A stretch of 50,619 nt of DNA from Altererythrobacter sp. (GCA_023260985.1 JALRKY010000037.1:1-50619), one strand, 5' to 3'. Positions 1-8,740 are shown, counted from the first letter of the stretch. The notes: a model not told the origin generated them from the sequence alone. Made by a program: numbers and translations.

Positions 1-30
1 AACAATTAAATTTCTTAAAAAATTATTCAT
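1..30 (-). CDS. start of an AT-rich ORF leaving the window (partial)
   Basis: On the minus strand an ATG at 30-28 follows an AGGAGAAG ribosome-binding site (complement of 38-45) at good spacing. The ten codons that remain read MNNFLRNLIV and then run off the window edge. The codons are very AT-rich (TTA, AGA, AAT), unlike every other gene here. The first residues resemble the start of Flp-type pilins, but ten residues cannot establish that. It could be the first gene of an inserted low-GC segment next to the tRNA. Confidence 0.35.
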   Translation of the reverse strand, partial: MNNFLRNLIV

Positions 31-81
31 ATCAAATCTTCTCCTGACAAGTATATCTCACCTGAATTGCTTTTGGATGGT

Positions 82-155
82 TGGATGCCCCGTGAGGATT
101 CGAACCTCAATTGACGGAGTCAGAGTCCGTAGTCTTACCATTAGACGACGGGGCA
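82..155 (-). tRNA. tRNA-Gln (anticodon CTG)
   Basis: The minus strand folds as a complete tRNA. The acceptor stem TGCCCCG pairs with CGGGGCA. The anticodon stem ACGGA/TCCGT encloses the loop CTCTGAC, giving anticodon CTG (reads CAG, Gln). The T arm contains GGTTCGAATCC and the D arm contains TAATGGTA. The 3' CCA is encoded, after a T at the discriminator position. A sigma70-like promoter lies upstream at 199-227. The sequence just past the 3' end becomes very AT-rich. Confidence 0.95.
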
Positions 156-198
156 ATTGCCCGGCGGGGCCGTTGCGGCCCTGCTTAAGCGGTGCGAG

Positions 199-227
199 CA
201 TCTAGTTTCCGCCAGCCTTCAGGTCAA
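199..227 (-). promoter_or_regulatory. sigma70-type promoter of tRNA-Gln
   Basis: On the minus strand TTGACC (-35, complement of 222-227) is followed after exactly 17 bases by TAGATG (-10, complement of 199-204). The expected start is near 192, giving a leader of about 37 bases before the mature tRNA 5' end. Confidence 0.6.
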
Positions 228-327
228 GGCCAACATCCCTTGCGGCTTGCCCCGCGCCCTCCCACGCGCTAACCAGAGCTCAGGTCCCCGTGCGTGAACA
301 ACGGCGGGAGGAAAGAAAGTATTGAAT

Positions 328-1608
328 ATGGCGGATTTTTCTCCGCCGGACAGTAACAAGAGGGCTGGCAACAGAAAGGGCGGCAAGTCCGGCAAGGTAG
401 CCGATTTTCGCTACAAGCGCCCCGCTAAGCCCAAGGAAAACAGGTCTTCGCGCGATCCGCATGCGCGCGGGAAGCCTTCGTCGCAGCAGCCCAAGGGCGA
501 ACGCGCTCCCAAACAAGCCAATCGCCCGCCAGAACACCAAAGCGGCGGCCAACCCGCCACCGGCTGGGGCCCGCGTCCGGGCCAGTCCTACGCCGCGATT
601 GACCTGGGCACCAACAACTGCCGCCTGCTGATCGCACGCCCGACCGGCGACAGCTTCACGGTGATCGACGCCTTCAGCCGCGTCGTGAAGCTGGGTGCAG
701 GGCTCGCAAACAGCGGAAAGTTGAGCGAGGCCGCGATGGATCGCACGCTCCAGGCGCTAACGATCTGCGCCGAAAAGCTGCGACGCCGTAACGTCTACCT
801 CGCGCGCTCGGTCGCGACCGAAGCCTGCCGTCGGGCGGAAAATGGCGAGGAATTCATCGCCCGCGTGCGCGAGGAAACAGGGATCGCGCTCGATATTATC
901 AGCGCAGAGGAAGAGGCGCGGCTGGCTGTGCTCGGTTGCCAGATCCTGCTCGAGCCCGGCACCGGCCCCGCCATCATCTTCGACATCGGCGGCGGCTCGA
1001 CCGAGCTGGTGCTCCTCGAACAGGGCGGCGGCGTGCCCGAAATGCGCGATTGGCTGAGCGTGCCCTGGGGCGTCGTCTCGCTGACCGATACTGTAGGCCG
1101 GGTCGAAGGCGACCCCGCGCAGCGCGAAGCCCGCTATGCCGAAATGCTCCGGGTCGTGCGCGACAGCTTTTCCGCCTTCGCCAGCCGCATTGCGCCCGCA
1201 GCCGAGCAGGGCGATTTGCGATTGCTGGGCACCAGCGGCACGGTCACGACGCTGGCGAGCCTCCACCTCGAGCTTCCACAATATGATCGCAAAGCCGTCG
1301 ACGGCCTGATTGTACCGGCCCAGTCGATGCGCGGCATCACTACGCGGCTGGCCGGTTTGTCTCCAGAGGAACGCAGCGAATTGCCCTGCATCGGGCGCGA
1401 CCGCGCCGAGCTGGTGGTGGCCGGTTGCGCGATCCTCGATTCGATCCTCGACATCTGGCCCGCGACTCGGTTGGGCGTGGCAGACCGCGGGATTCGCGAA
1501 GGCATTTTGCGCAGCCTGATGGCGCATGAACTCGCCCACCCTCACCCGCTGCGTGAGAACCGTCCGGCATGGCCGGCGCGGGATCCCGCACAGGAGCGAA
1601 AGAGATGA
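328..1608 (+). CDS. ppx: exopolyphosphatase / Ppx-GppA family phosphatase
   Basis: This enzyme family hydrolyses inorganic polyphosphate, or pppGpp to ppGpp, in the cytoplasm. It belongs to the actin/Hsp70-like ATPase fold. The phosphate-1 motif AAIDLGTNNCRLL is near residues 89-101 and the phosphate-2 motif FDIGGGSTELVL is about 130 residues later. Before the domain lie about 88 residues rich in Lys, Arg, Gln and Pro, probably disordered. The ATG at 328 is used here; a TTG at 322 in the same frame sits closer (10 bases) to the GGAGG at 307-311 and may be the true start. The stop overlaps the start of rlmE (ATGA), so the two are probably co-transcribed, as is common in alphaproteobacteria. 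Confidence 0.9.
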   Translation: MADFSPPDSNKRAGNRKGGKSGKVADFRYKRPAKPKENRSSRDPHARGKPSSQQPKGERAPKQANRPPEHQSGGQPATGWGPRPGQSYAAIDLGTNNCRLLIARPTGDSFTVIDAFSRVVKLGAGLANSGKLSEAAMDRTLQALTICAEKLRRRNVYLARSVATEACRRAENGEEFIARVREETGIALDIISAEEEARLAVLGCQILLEPGTGPAIIFDIGGGSTELVLLEQGGGVPEMRDWLSVPWGVVSLTDTVGRVEGDPAQREARYAEMLRVVRDSFSAFASRIAPAAEQGDLRLLGTSGTVTTLASLHLELPQYDRKAVDGLIVPAQSMRGITTRLAGLSPEERSELPCIGRDRAELVVAGCAILDSILDIWPATRLGVADRGIREGILRSLMAHELAHPHPLRENRPAWPARDPAQERKR

Positions 1609-2273
1609 GCCGCGCAGGCCGCAATCCCGACAAGCGGGTCAAAAACACCCGCGGGCGCACCGCGTCATCGACCCGCTGGCTCGAACGCCAGCTCAACGAT
1701 CCGTACGTCAAGCAGGCCAAAGCCGAGGGCTATCGCAGTCGCGCGGCTTACAAGCTGATCGAACTCGACGAGCGCTTTGGGCTGATTCGCGGGGCGCAGC
1801 GCGTGGTCGATCTGGGCATCGCACCGGGTGGCTGGAGCCAGGTGGTACGCAAGCTTGCGCCCAAGGCTGCCGTCGTGGGGATCGACCTGCTGCCGACCGA
1901 TCCGATCGAGGGTGTCACCATATTCCAGATGGACTTCATGGACGATGCTGCGCCCAAGGCGCTTGAGGATGCACTGGGAGGCAAGGCCGACCTGGTGCTG
2001 TCCGACATGGCGGCGAACACTGTGGGCCACAAGCAGACCGACCATCTGCGCACCATGGGGCTGGTCGAAGCGGCGGCGTGGTTCGCGATCGAGAACCTGG
2101 CTGAAGGCGGCACTTTTGTTGCCAAAGTTCTGGCTGGCGGCACCGACAGCGATCTGCTGGCGCTGCTCAAATCGCACTTCAAGACAGTCAAGCACGCCAA
2201 GCCCCCGGCGAGCCGGAAGGGCTCATCCGAATGGTATGTCGTGGCACAGGGCTTTAAGGGTCAAAGCAGATAG
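1605..2273 (+). CDS. rlmE: 23S rRNA 2'-O-methyltransferase RlmE (FtsJ/RrmJ)
   Basis: RlmE methylates the 2'-O of U2552 in the 23S rRNA A-loop, using SAM, during 50S maturation. The catalytic K-D-K-E tetrad is visible: Lys50 (SRAAYKLIELDERF), Asp134 (VLSDMAANTVG), Lys174 (GTFVAKVLAGG) and Glu209 (SSEWYVVAQGF). The SAM loop is VDLGIAPGGWSQV near 68-80. At 222 residues it has family length, with a short basic N-terminus. The start at 1605 overlaps the ppx stop by ATGA and follows AGGAG; an in-frame ATG at 1569 lies inside ppx and is less likely. Confidence 0.95.
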   Translation: MSRAGRNPDKRVKNTRGRTASSTRWLERQLNDPYVKQAKAEGYRSRAAYKLIELDERFGLIRGAQRVVDLGIAPGGWSQVVRKLAPKAAVVGIDLLPTDPIEGVTIFQMDFMDDAAPKALEDALGGKADLVLSDMAANTVGHKQTDHLRTMGLVEAAAWFAIENLAEGGTFVAKVLAGGTDSDLLALLKSHFKTVKHAKPPASRKGSSEWYVVAQGFKGQSR

Positions 2274-2291
2274 CCGGAGGCTGAAACGACA

Positions 2292-2320
2292 AGGGCCGCG
2301 CGACCCAATCGCACGGCCCT
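2292..2320. terminator. hairpin between convergent rlmE and cytochrome c gene
   Basis: AGGGCCG at 2292-2298 pairs perfectly with CGGCCCT at 2314-2320 around a 15-base loop. It lies just after the rlmE stop and before the minus-strand cytochrome stop, so it can serve both. There is no T run on the plus side; the minus side reads CCCTTGT. Support is structural and positional only. Confidence 0.5.
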
Positions 2321-2351
2321 CAGTGGTCCTTCCGGACGATTTCAGTGAAAC

Positions 2352-2984
2352 TTAGGCGCCTGCTTCGGCAGTAGGTGCAGCAGCTTCGTCTTCGGCAACG
2401 GCTTCGCCTTCGGCGGCCGCATCGTCTTCCGTCGGGGTTTCTGCAGCGGCCGGAGCCGGACGTGCGGGGGCTCCGCCCATACTTTCCAAATAGACCATGA
2501 GCGCGGCACGATCTTCCGGCTTGGCGAGGCCCGCGAAGCTCATCTTCGTGCCGTCAGCAAAGGCGCGCGGGTTCTTGAGCCATGCGTCCATCTTTTCCCA
2601 GGTCCAGCTGCCGCCATGGCCCGAAAGCGCCGGCGAAAAGGCATAACCGCCGCCGCCTTGACCAATCGGTTTGCCCATCACGGCAAAGAGATTCGGGCCG
2701 ATGCCATTTGCGCCGCCCTGAGCGACAGTGTGGCAGGCCACGCATTTGGCGAAGACCTTCTCGCCCGCTTCGACGGTTGCCGCAGCGATCAGCGTGCCCA
2801 AATCGGGAGCGGAAGCGCCGCCGCCTGCACCTTCGGCCTCGACGCCTTCGATGACGTAGCCGAGCTGTTCCAGACGGTCATCCTTGTCAGCGTGGAAATA
2901 CTTGCCGCTGAGCACCGAGAGGCCCAGCGCAACGATGCCGGAAAATAGCACCCAACCAGCGGTTGTATTGAAACGATCGTCCAT
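2352..2984 (-). CDS. membrane-anchored class I c-type cytochrome
   Basis: This is a 210-residue protein with one N-terminal uncleaved membrane segment (about residues 10-27). A class I cytochrome c domain follows, with the haem site CVACH at 81-85 and the Met ligand region TKMSFAGL. It resembles the anchored c-552 / CycM type that passes electrons from the bc1 complex to terminal oxidases on the periplasmic face. The last 40 residues are an Ala/Glu/Pro-rich acidic tail. The ATG at 2984 was chosen over an upstream in-frame ATG at 3056 because only this one places the membrane helix at the N-terminus. The gene is divergent from pheA. Confidence 0.88.
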   Translation of the reverse strand: MDDRFNTTAGWVLFSGIVALGLSVLSGKYFHADKDDRLEQLGYVIEGVEAEGAGGGASAPDLGTLIAAATVEAGEKVFAKCVACHTVAQGGANGIGPNLFAVMGKPIGQGGGGYAFSPALSGHGGSWTWEKMDAWLKNPRAFADGTKMSFAGLAKPEDRAALMVYLESMGGAPARPAPAAAETPTEDDAAAEGEAVAEDEAAAPTAEAGA

Positions 2985-3135
2985 GGTGTGATGTGATCCG
3001 CGAAATGACCCTGAGTTTTCGCTGGCCGCTCTAGTCGGCACCGCGTGGCATAGCAAGACAGATCAGGGCACTATCTGCGGCAAGATTAAGAAGCAGGCTT
3101 GCGGCGGGCGGCGGCGGCGGATAGCAGCGCTGGCG

Positions 3136-4029
3136 ATGCAGAGTTTTCCCGCACCCGCAAAAGCGATGGTTGAGATCATGCGCGAATCGGCCCAGGCCGA
3201 ACCCGAGCGCGCGATCGCGTTCCAGGGCTCGCCCGGCGCGAACTCGCATCGCGCGGCGATGGAAGCATGCTCCGATTGCCTGCCGCTGCCGTGCTTCAGC
3301 TTCGAAGACGCGCTCGACGCGTTGAAGGCTGGCAGGGCAGCCTACGCGATCATCCCGATCGAAAATTCGCAGCACGGGCGGGTGGCGGATATCCACTTCC
3401 TCATGCCCGAAAGCGGGCTGAAGATCGTAGGCGAGTACTTCATGCCGATCGACCATGCGCTGATGGGCCTGGGCAAGGGGCCCTACACCGCCGCCTACAG
3501 CCACCCGCAGGCACTCGGCCAGTCGCGCCATTTCCTGCGCGAACGCGGCATCGTACCGATGAGCTATGCCGACACGGCAGGCGCCGCCGCCTTCATCGCA
3601 GAAAAGGGCGATCCGACACTCGCGGCGATCTCTCCGCCGATCGCGGCCGAGCTTTACGGACTTGAAATCGCCGAAGAGCATGTGCAGGACTCGCCCGACA
3701 ACATGACGCGCTTTGTGATTTGCGCGCGCGAGGCGGTCGATCCGGCGACGCTGAAGGGCGAAGATGCGATCACCACTTTTGTATTTGAAGTGAAGAATAT
3801 CCCCGCCGCGCTCTATAAGGCGATGGGCGGCTTCGCCACCAATGGTGTCAACATGACCAAACTCGAAAGCTACCAGAAGGGCACGAGTTTCGCGGCGACG
3901 ATGTTCTATGCCGACATTATCGGCGCGCCCGGCGATCCGGCGTTCGACCGCGCGCTGGAAGAGCTTGCCTTCCACAGCAAGGAACTGACCATTCTGGGCA
4001 CCTATCGCCAGGCACGCCCGCGCGGCTGA
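3136..4029 (+). CDS. pheA: prephenate dehydratase
   Basis: The enzyme converts prephenate to phenylpyruvate in phenylalanine synthesis. It is monofunctional (297 aa, no chorismate mutase domain). The catalytic domain starts at AIAFQGSPGANSH and includes the substrate site PIENSQHGRVAD and the conserved DNMTRFVIC, whose Thr is catalytic in the family. A C-terminal ACT domain begins at TTFVFEVKNIPAALYKA and carries the Phe-binding ESYQ segment, so feedback inhibition by phenylalanine is expected. A few residues ahead of the domain suggest the start could be one of the later Met codons (3166 or 3178). Confidence 0.95.
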   Translation: MQSFPAPAKAMVEIMRESAQAEPERAIAFQGSPGANSHRAAMEACSDCLPLPCFSFEDALDALKAGRAAYAIIPIENSQHGRVADIHFLMPESGLKIVGEYFMPIDHALMGLGKGPYTAAYSHPQALGQSRHFLRERGIVPMSYADTAGAAAFIAEKGDPTLAAISPPIAAELYGLEIAEEHVQDSPDNMTRFVICAREAVDPATLKGEDAITTFVFEVKNIPAALYKAMGGFATNGVNMTKLESYQKGTSFAATMFYADIIGAPGDPAFDRALEELAFHSKELTILGTYRQARPRG

Positions 4030-4066
4030 ACCCTGCCCTGCCCGGGCAGCAATTGGAGAAGCGCCG

Positions 4067-4963
4067 ATGAGGATTACTCGCCGCGCCGCCATCGCCGGTT
4101 CGATCGCGCTTGCGTCAGCCGCCTGCGTCCCGGTCGATCCCTCGCCGCGAGGTAGGCTCGCGGCCCGGCTGCGCATCATCGAAGCGGCAGCGGGAGGTAT
4201 GCTGGGCGTCGCACTGCTCGACACTGACAGTGGCGCAATAATCGGCCACAACCGCGCCGAACGTTTCGGCCATTGCTCTTCGTTCAAGCTGACGCTCGCC
4301 GCCATGGTTCTCTGGCGCGACCAGCAGGGGATAGATGATGCCGACCGACTGGTGCGCTGGAGAGAAAGCGATTTGATGTCGGTTTCGCCTTTCACCACAC
4401 GGCGCCTCGTACAGGGCGCAAGCTTGCGCGAACTGGCGAAGGCAACCCAGACGACCAGCGACAATGCCGCCGCCAACGTGCTGTTGCGCGAAACCGGTGG
4501 CCCCGCAGCAGTGACCGAATTCTGGCGCATGCTGGGCGATAATGCCAGTCGACTCGACCGCATCGAGCCCGAACTCAACCAGGTTCCGCCGGGCGAGTTG
4601 CGCGACACCACCACGCCCGAGGCGATGGCGCGGACGGTGCAGGCGCTGTGCTTCGGCAGCACACTTCTAGACGAGCCGCGCGCGCTGTTACGGCAATGGA
4701 TGGTCGAAACCGGCACCGGGTCGCGGCGAGTCCGGGCGGGCCTTCCGACAGGTTGGTTGGCGGGCGACAAGACCGGCACGTCAATCTGGCCTGGCATGGG
4801 CAGCCTCTATGTCGACATCGGCTTTGCGCAGCCTCCCGGCCGGGCGCCGCTCACTTTCGCGACCTATTATCGCGCGCGCGACGTGCATGAAGGCATGGAC
4901 CCGGTATCCGAACAGGTGCTAGCCGAAGTCGGGCGGGTGCTGGCGGATTTCGCCGCTGGCTAG
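4067..4963 (+). CDS. bla: class A (serine) beta-lactamase
   Basis: This family hydrolyses beta-lactams in the periplasm through an acyl-serine intermediate. All four class A motifs are present in order: SSFK (nucleophile Ser71, Lys74), SDN at 131-133, EPELN (Glu167, Asn171) on the omega loop and KTGT at 235-238. The N-terminus carries a twin-arginine pair (RITRRAAIAG) and a hydrophobic stretch ending at Cys20, so it is exported and may be lipidated, although SAAC is a weak lipobox. A Cys precedes the nucleophile (position 69 in Ambler numbering), but the partner position 238 is Ser, so the carbapenemase-type disulphide is absent. It lies 37 bases after pheA; no regulator gene (ampR or blaI type) is adjacent. 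Spectrum cannot be read from sequence alone. Confidence 0.92.
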   Translation: MRITRRAAIAGSIALASAACVPVDPSPRGRLAARLRIIEAAAGGMLGVALLDTDSGAIIGHNRAERFGHCSSFKLTLAAMVLWRDQQGIDDADRLVRWRESDLMSVSPFTTRRLVQGASLRELAKATQTTSDNAAANVLLRETGGPAAVTEFWRMLGDNASRLDRIEPELNQVPPGELRDTTTPEAMARTVQALCFGSTLLDEPRALLRQWMVETGTGSRRVRAGLPTGWLAGDKTGTSIWPGMGSLYVDIGFAQPPGRAPLTFATYYRARDVHEGMDPVSEQVLAEVGRVLADFAAG

Positions 4964-4966
4964 CCT

Positions 4967-6061
4967 CTAATGCTCAGGCGCTGACGAAGGTGCAGCTTTG
5001 CCGCCGAAGATCGCCACTTCGTTGACGCCGCTGCTGGTCGCGCGGCCGCGATACATGCCCGAGGTGTTGAAGCTGAACAGCGCATCGCCTTCAGGCGTGA
5101 CGAGGATCACCCCGCCGTCTCCGCCCAGCCCGGCCACATCGGCCATCACCGCATCCGCGATCGACTGCGCCCGCCGGGTCGCCTCGGCGCGCCAAGCCGC
5201 CAAATCCTTGTTCTTCGTGAGCGCGCGCAGCATTCCGCGGATACTGGTGCTTTCGGCCTCCTTGGCCATGCGCAGCTGGGTGCAGATTTCATGCGCCACG
5301 CCCACTCGGATGAAGAATTCTCCCCAGCCGGTGGCCGAAACCGCGCAGCTGCGGTTGTCGGCATAGGTGCCCGCGCCGATCACCGGCGCATCGCCGATCC
5401 GGCCCCAGCGCTTGCCCGTCATGCCGCCGGTCGAAGTGCCTGCCGCAACATTGCCATGCTGGTCGAGCGCCACCGCGCCGACCGTGCCGAACTTGAGATC
5501 GACCTCAAGCGCGGAAATCTTCGGATCGGCTTTCATCCGCTCGAGCGCCTTGTGCCGCGGTTCGGTGGCGAACCATTCGGGCGGCGCGGTCTCGAGCCCG
5601 CGCTCCTTGGCGAATTCTTCCGCCCCCGCTCCGCTCAGGAAAACATGGCGGCCGTCCTGCCGCACGGTTTCGGCCAGCAGTATCGGGTTCTTGATGGTCT
5701 TGACCCCCGTCACCGCGCCCGCACTGCGGTCGCGTCCGTCCATGATCGCCGCGTCGAGTTCGTTCTCGCCTTCCCAAGTGAAGACCGCGCCACGCCCCGC
5801 ATTGAAATGCGGATCGTTCTCGAGCCGCGCGATCGCGGCCTGGATTGCATCCATCGCGCTGCCGCCCTGCTTGAGGACATCGGCCCCGGCGTCGAGCGCG
5901 TGCTGCAGCGCGGCCTCGTATCCAGCCTCCATTTCCGGCGTCATCTTGCTTCGCTCCAGCGTCCCCGCTCCGCCGTGGATCGCGATCGACCAATCCTTGG
6001 CCTGCGAGGGTGCTGCCGTGAACATGGCGAGTGCGGATAGCAGTGCTGCGAATTTCTTCAT
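4967..6061 (-). CDS. isoaspartyl peptidase / type III L-asparaginase, exported
   Basis: This is an Ntn-hydrolase of the asparaginase_2 family (EcAIII/IaaA type), which cleaves isoAsp dipeptides and L-Asn after self-cleavage into two subunits. The autoprocessing site is GTVGAVALD, with Thr193 as the new N-terminal nucleophile, followed by GNVAAGTSTGG. The N-terminal HGGAGTLER motif is present. A signal peptide (residues 1-20, cleavage after PSQA) directs it to the periplasm. The ATG at 6061 was chosen because it starts this signal peptide; in-frame upstream starts to 6256 would bury it. It is convergent with bla, 3 bases apart. Confidence 0.93.
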   Translation of the reverse strand: MKKFAALLSALAMFTAAPSQAKDWSIAIHGGAGTLERSKMTPEMEAGYEAALQHALDAGADVLKQGGSAMDAIQAAIARLENDPHFNAGRGAVFTWEGENELDAAIMDGRDRSAGAVTGVKTIKNPILLAETVRQDGRHVFLSGAGAEEFAKERGLETAPPEWFATEPRHKALERMKADPKISALEVDLKFGTVGAVALDQHGNVAAGTSTGGMTGKRWGRIGDAPVIGAGTYADNRSCAVSATGWGEFFIRVGVAHEICTQLRMAKEAESTSIRGMLRALTKNKDLAAWRAEATRRAQSIADAVMADVAGLGGDGGVILVTPEGDALFSFNTSGMYRGRATSSGVNEVAIFGGKAAPSSAPEH

Positions 6062-6172
6062 CGGCGCGGCATAACACAGCGTGCGGCAAGCGGGAGCGCT
6101 TTTCGTGCAGCCTATCGATTTCGCGCAACCGTCGCGCTTAACAATGGCGACCGCCGAGAGTAGACCCGCTGC

Positions 6173-6691
6173 ATGATCCTGCGCCCGGCAACCCCAGACG
6201 ACGTACCAAACCTTGTCCGGCTGGGCCGCAACAGCTTCAACCACGCCTTTGCGCATCTCTATCGCCCGGAAGACCTAGCCGAATTCCTCGACGAGGTTCA
6301 TGCGGAAAGCCCGGTGCTGGAAGAAGTCACCGGCGAGGAATGCCGCCATTGCCTGGCCGAAGTGGGTGGCGATCTGGTGGGCTATTGCAAAATGCGATAC
6401 CCCGGCTCGTTCGGGGAATATTCGGATGCTCGCAACCCGATTACCCTCAGCCAGCTGTACACTGCGCCGGGGCGTACCGGCGAAGGGATCGGCGCTGCGC
6501 TGATGGATTGGGCGATAGGCCACGCCCGCGCGCTCGGCTGCGACGCGATCCAGCTTTCGGTCTATGCCGAGAACTTCGGCGCGCAGCGATTTTACCAGCG
6601 CTATGGTTTCGGCAAGATCGCCGACATCACCTTCAAGGTCGGCGACCATATCGACCCTGAATTCCTGTATGAAATGCGTTTGGAAGAGTAG
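6173..6691 (+). CDS. GNAT family N-acetyltransferase
   Basis: A 172-residue GNAT acyltransferase. The acetyl-CoA pyrophosphate loop (RTGEGIGAAL, motif A) is followed by a beta4-alpha3 region and by the common YAENFGAQRFYQRYGF motif near the C-terminus. The substrate is not predictable. It lies 8 bases upstream of the SDR gene, so the two probably form a transcription unit. Confidence 0.88.
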   Translation: MILRPATPDDVPNLVRLGRNSFNHAFAHLYRPEDLAEFLDEVHAESPVLEEVTGEECRHCLAEVGGDLVGYCKMRYPGSFGEYSDARNPITLSQLYTAPGRTGEGIGAALMDWAIGHARALGCDAIQLSVYAENFGAQRFYQRYGFGKIADITFKVGDHIDPEFLYEMRLEE

Positions 6692-6699
6692 AAGAAGGC

Positions 6700-7650
6700 A
6701 TGAGCGGCTTTGGAGCGAAATCGACCACCGACGAAGTACTGGTGGGCCACGACCTTTCCGGCATGACGGTGTTCATCACCGGCGGGGCATCCGGCCTGGG
6801 CCAGGAGACCGCCCGCGCGATGGCCGCCAAGGGCGCGCATGTGGTCCTGGCCGCCCGCGACCAGTCCAAGCTCGATGCAGCGGCGGCGGAAATCCGCGAG
6901 CAGACCGTCAGTGATAAGGTGGACACGATCCAGTGCGATCTCGCGTCGTTCGCCAGCGCGCGCGCCTGCGGCAAGGAAGCCAACGAGCGCTTCGACAAGA
7001 TCGACCTGCTGATCAACAATGCGGGGGTGATGGCCTGCCCGCTAGGCCGCACCTCTGACGGCTTCGAGCTCCAATTCGGTACCAACCACCTCGGGCATTT
7101 CGTGCTGACCAAGTACCTTCTGCCGCTGGTCGAGAAAGGCAGCGGCAAGCGGATCGTCAATTTGTCCAGCCGCGCGCATCACATGGATCAGGTGCATTTT
7201 GACGATCCGAACTACGCCAGCCGCGATTACGATAAGTGGCAGAGCTATGGCCAGTCGAAGACCGCGAATGTGCTGTTCACCGTGGCGCTCGACAAGCGCC
7301 TGAAAAGCAGCGGCATCGACGTGTTCGCCGTCCATCCCGGCGGCATCATGACCAATCTGGGCCGCCACCTGACCGAAGAGGATCGCGCGGCGCTTCAGGC
7401 GCGCGTGACGCAGGCGGACCAGGGCTTTTCATGGAAGACGATGGAGCAAGGCGCGGCGACCAGTTGCTGGGCCGCAACCGCACCCGAGCTGGCCGGCCAC
7501 GGCGGGGTCTATTGCGAGGATTGTCACGTCGCCACAGTCGACGACGCATCGCCCACGGGCGGCGTCCGCTCTTATGCGGTAGACCCAGACAAGGCCGAAC
7601 GGCTGTGGACGCTGAGCGAGGAGCTGGTGGGCGAGACCTTCGCGGTCTGA
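6700..7650 (+). CDS. short-chain dehydrogenase/reductase (retinol-dehydrogenase-like)
   Basis: An NAD(P)-dependent oxidoreductase of the classical SDR type, 316 aa. The cofactor motif TGGASGLG is at 28-35, the structural NNAG motif at 106-109 and the catalytic pair Tyr183/Lys187 in YGQSK. The extended length and the NHLGHFVLT and VHPGGIMTNL motifs place it among SDRs related to retinol dehydrogenases and WWOX. The natural substrate is unknown. The start has AGAAGG just upstream and follows the GNAT gene directly. Confidence 0.9.
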   Translation: MSGFGAKSTTDEVLVGHDLSGMTVFITGGASGLGQETARAMAAKGAHVVLAARDQSKLDAAAAEIREQTVSDKVDTIQCDLASFASARACGKEANERFDKIDLLINNAGVMACPLGRTSDGFELQFGTNHLGHFVLTKYLLPLVEKGSGKRIVNLSSRAHHMDQVHFDDPNYASRDYDKWQSYGQSKTANVLFTVALDKRLKSSGIDVFAVHPGGIMTNLGRHLTEEDRAALQARVTQADQGFSWKTMEQGAATSCWAATAPELAGHGGVYCEDCHVATVDDASPTGGVRSYAVDPDKAERLWTLSEELVGETFAV

Positions 7651-7654
7651 ACCG

Positions 7655-8593
7655 CTATTCCTTCAGGAAATCGCGGACCAGCCCAAGGCAATCCTTCGCT
7701 TCGCGCGTCGGCGTCAGCGCCATAAACACGTGCGGGGCGCCGGCATATTCGTAGAGCTTCACTTCGCCGCCCGCAGCGCATAACCGCCGGGCGAAGCTTC
7801 GGCTGTCGATCACGAAGATGTCGTGCTGCCCGACGAATATCTGCGTCGGAGGTAGCTTCGCCATTTCGCTGTCGGGCGTGTAGAGCGGGCTGCATTCGGC
7901 GCTGGCCGGGTCCGTATCGCCTGCCCATGCCTTGCTCAGTTCGCGCAGCGCATCGACCTTGAGCATGATGTCATGCGGTTCGACTTCGCGCGTCGCATCG
8001 TCCGCCATGGTGACGTCGAGCCAGGGCGCGAACAGCACCAGCTTGCCCGAAAGCGGCCCGCCCGCGCGCACCAGCCTCAACGCCAGCGCGAGCGCCATGT
8101 GCCCGCCAGCGCTGTCGCCCGAAAGCACGATGTCGCCGGGCGCCCATTCGCTTGCTATCTGCGCATAGGCAGCATCTGCAACCGTATCCTGCGCTTGCCT
8201 CGTCGCTTCGGGAACGACCGGATAGAGCGGCACGGTGACGCTGGCGCCGGTAAAGTCGACCAGCGCGGCCACCAGCGGCCAATGCTCCTTGAACATCGGC
8301 AGTACAAAGCCGCCGCCGTGGAAATAGGCGATGTGCTTCGCGCCCTTCCCGGCCTTGGGATGCAGCGTGATGCACTCATGCCCGGCCGCCTGCCAGCGTT
8401 CGACCGTGAACCGGCGCTCGAAGCTTGTCGGCATCGGCGCATCCACCGGCAATTTGCGCCCCTCCAGGAATCCGCGCACCGCGCCGGCAGTCTGCGGGAA
8501 CACGCTGGGCCGCTTCGACACGACCCATGATCCCAGCCGGATCAGCCAGCTGGGCTTGGCGCTGCGCAATTCAAAAACATCTTTGCCGGACAT
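7655..8593 (-). CDS. alpha/beta hydrolase, hormone-sensitive-lipase (family IV) esterase
   Basis: A 312-residue carboxylesterase-like protein. The oxyanion-hole motif HGGGF is at 92-96 and the nucleophile elbow GDSAG at 159-163 (Ser161). A later Asp (GQHDIF) and His (GAPHVF) complete the triad. No signal peptide is seen. The ATG at 8593 is preceded by AGGGAAGAG; the frame is open further upstream, but that part reads like out-of-frame sequence. The gene is convergent with the SDR gene, with 4 bases between the stops. Confidence 0.9.
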   Translation of the reverse strand: MSGKDVFELRSAKPSWLIRLGSWVVSKRPSVFPQTAGAVRGFLEGRKLPVDAPMPTSFERRFTVERWQAAGHECITLHPKAGKGAKHIAYFHGGGFVLPMFKEHWPLVAALVDFTGASVTVPLYPVVPEATRQAQDTVADAAYAQIASEWAPGDIVLSGDSAGGHMALALALRLVRAGGPLSGKLVLFAPWLDVTMADDATREVEPHDIMLKVDALRELSKAWAGDTDPASAECSPLYTPDSEMAKLPPTQIFVGQHDIFVIDSRSFARRLCAAGGEVKLYEYAGAPHVFMALTPTREAKDCLGLVRDFLKE

Positions 8594-8740
8594 ATCTCTT
8601 CCCTGTTTCAGCGCGATACGCCTGCGGGGCAGAGGGGTAAAGTCAAGTTTACCACTTGTACTAGGAGTGCGTTCGCAATCTCGCGCTGCGCGCCGCAACG
8701 CGTCATTGCCCCGCCGGACCGCCGCGACTATATCCGCGCC

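Noticed and set aside
4036-4049. Palindrome CTGCCCGGGCAG between pheA and bla as an operator
   Set aside because: Too short and made of common GC words here; no regulator gene nearby.
3031-4797. Long antisense ORF (588 aa) over pheA and bla
   Set aside because: It is the shadow of two well-identified plus-strand genes in GC-rich DNA; its translation shows no domain.
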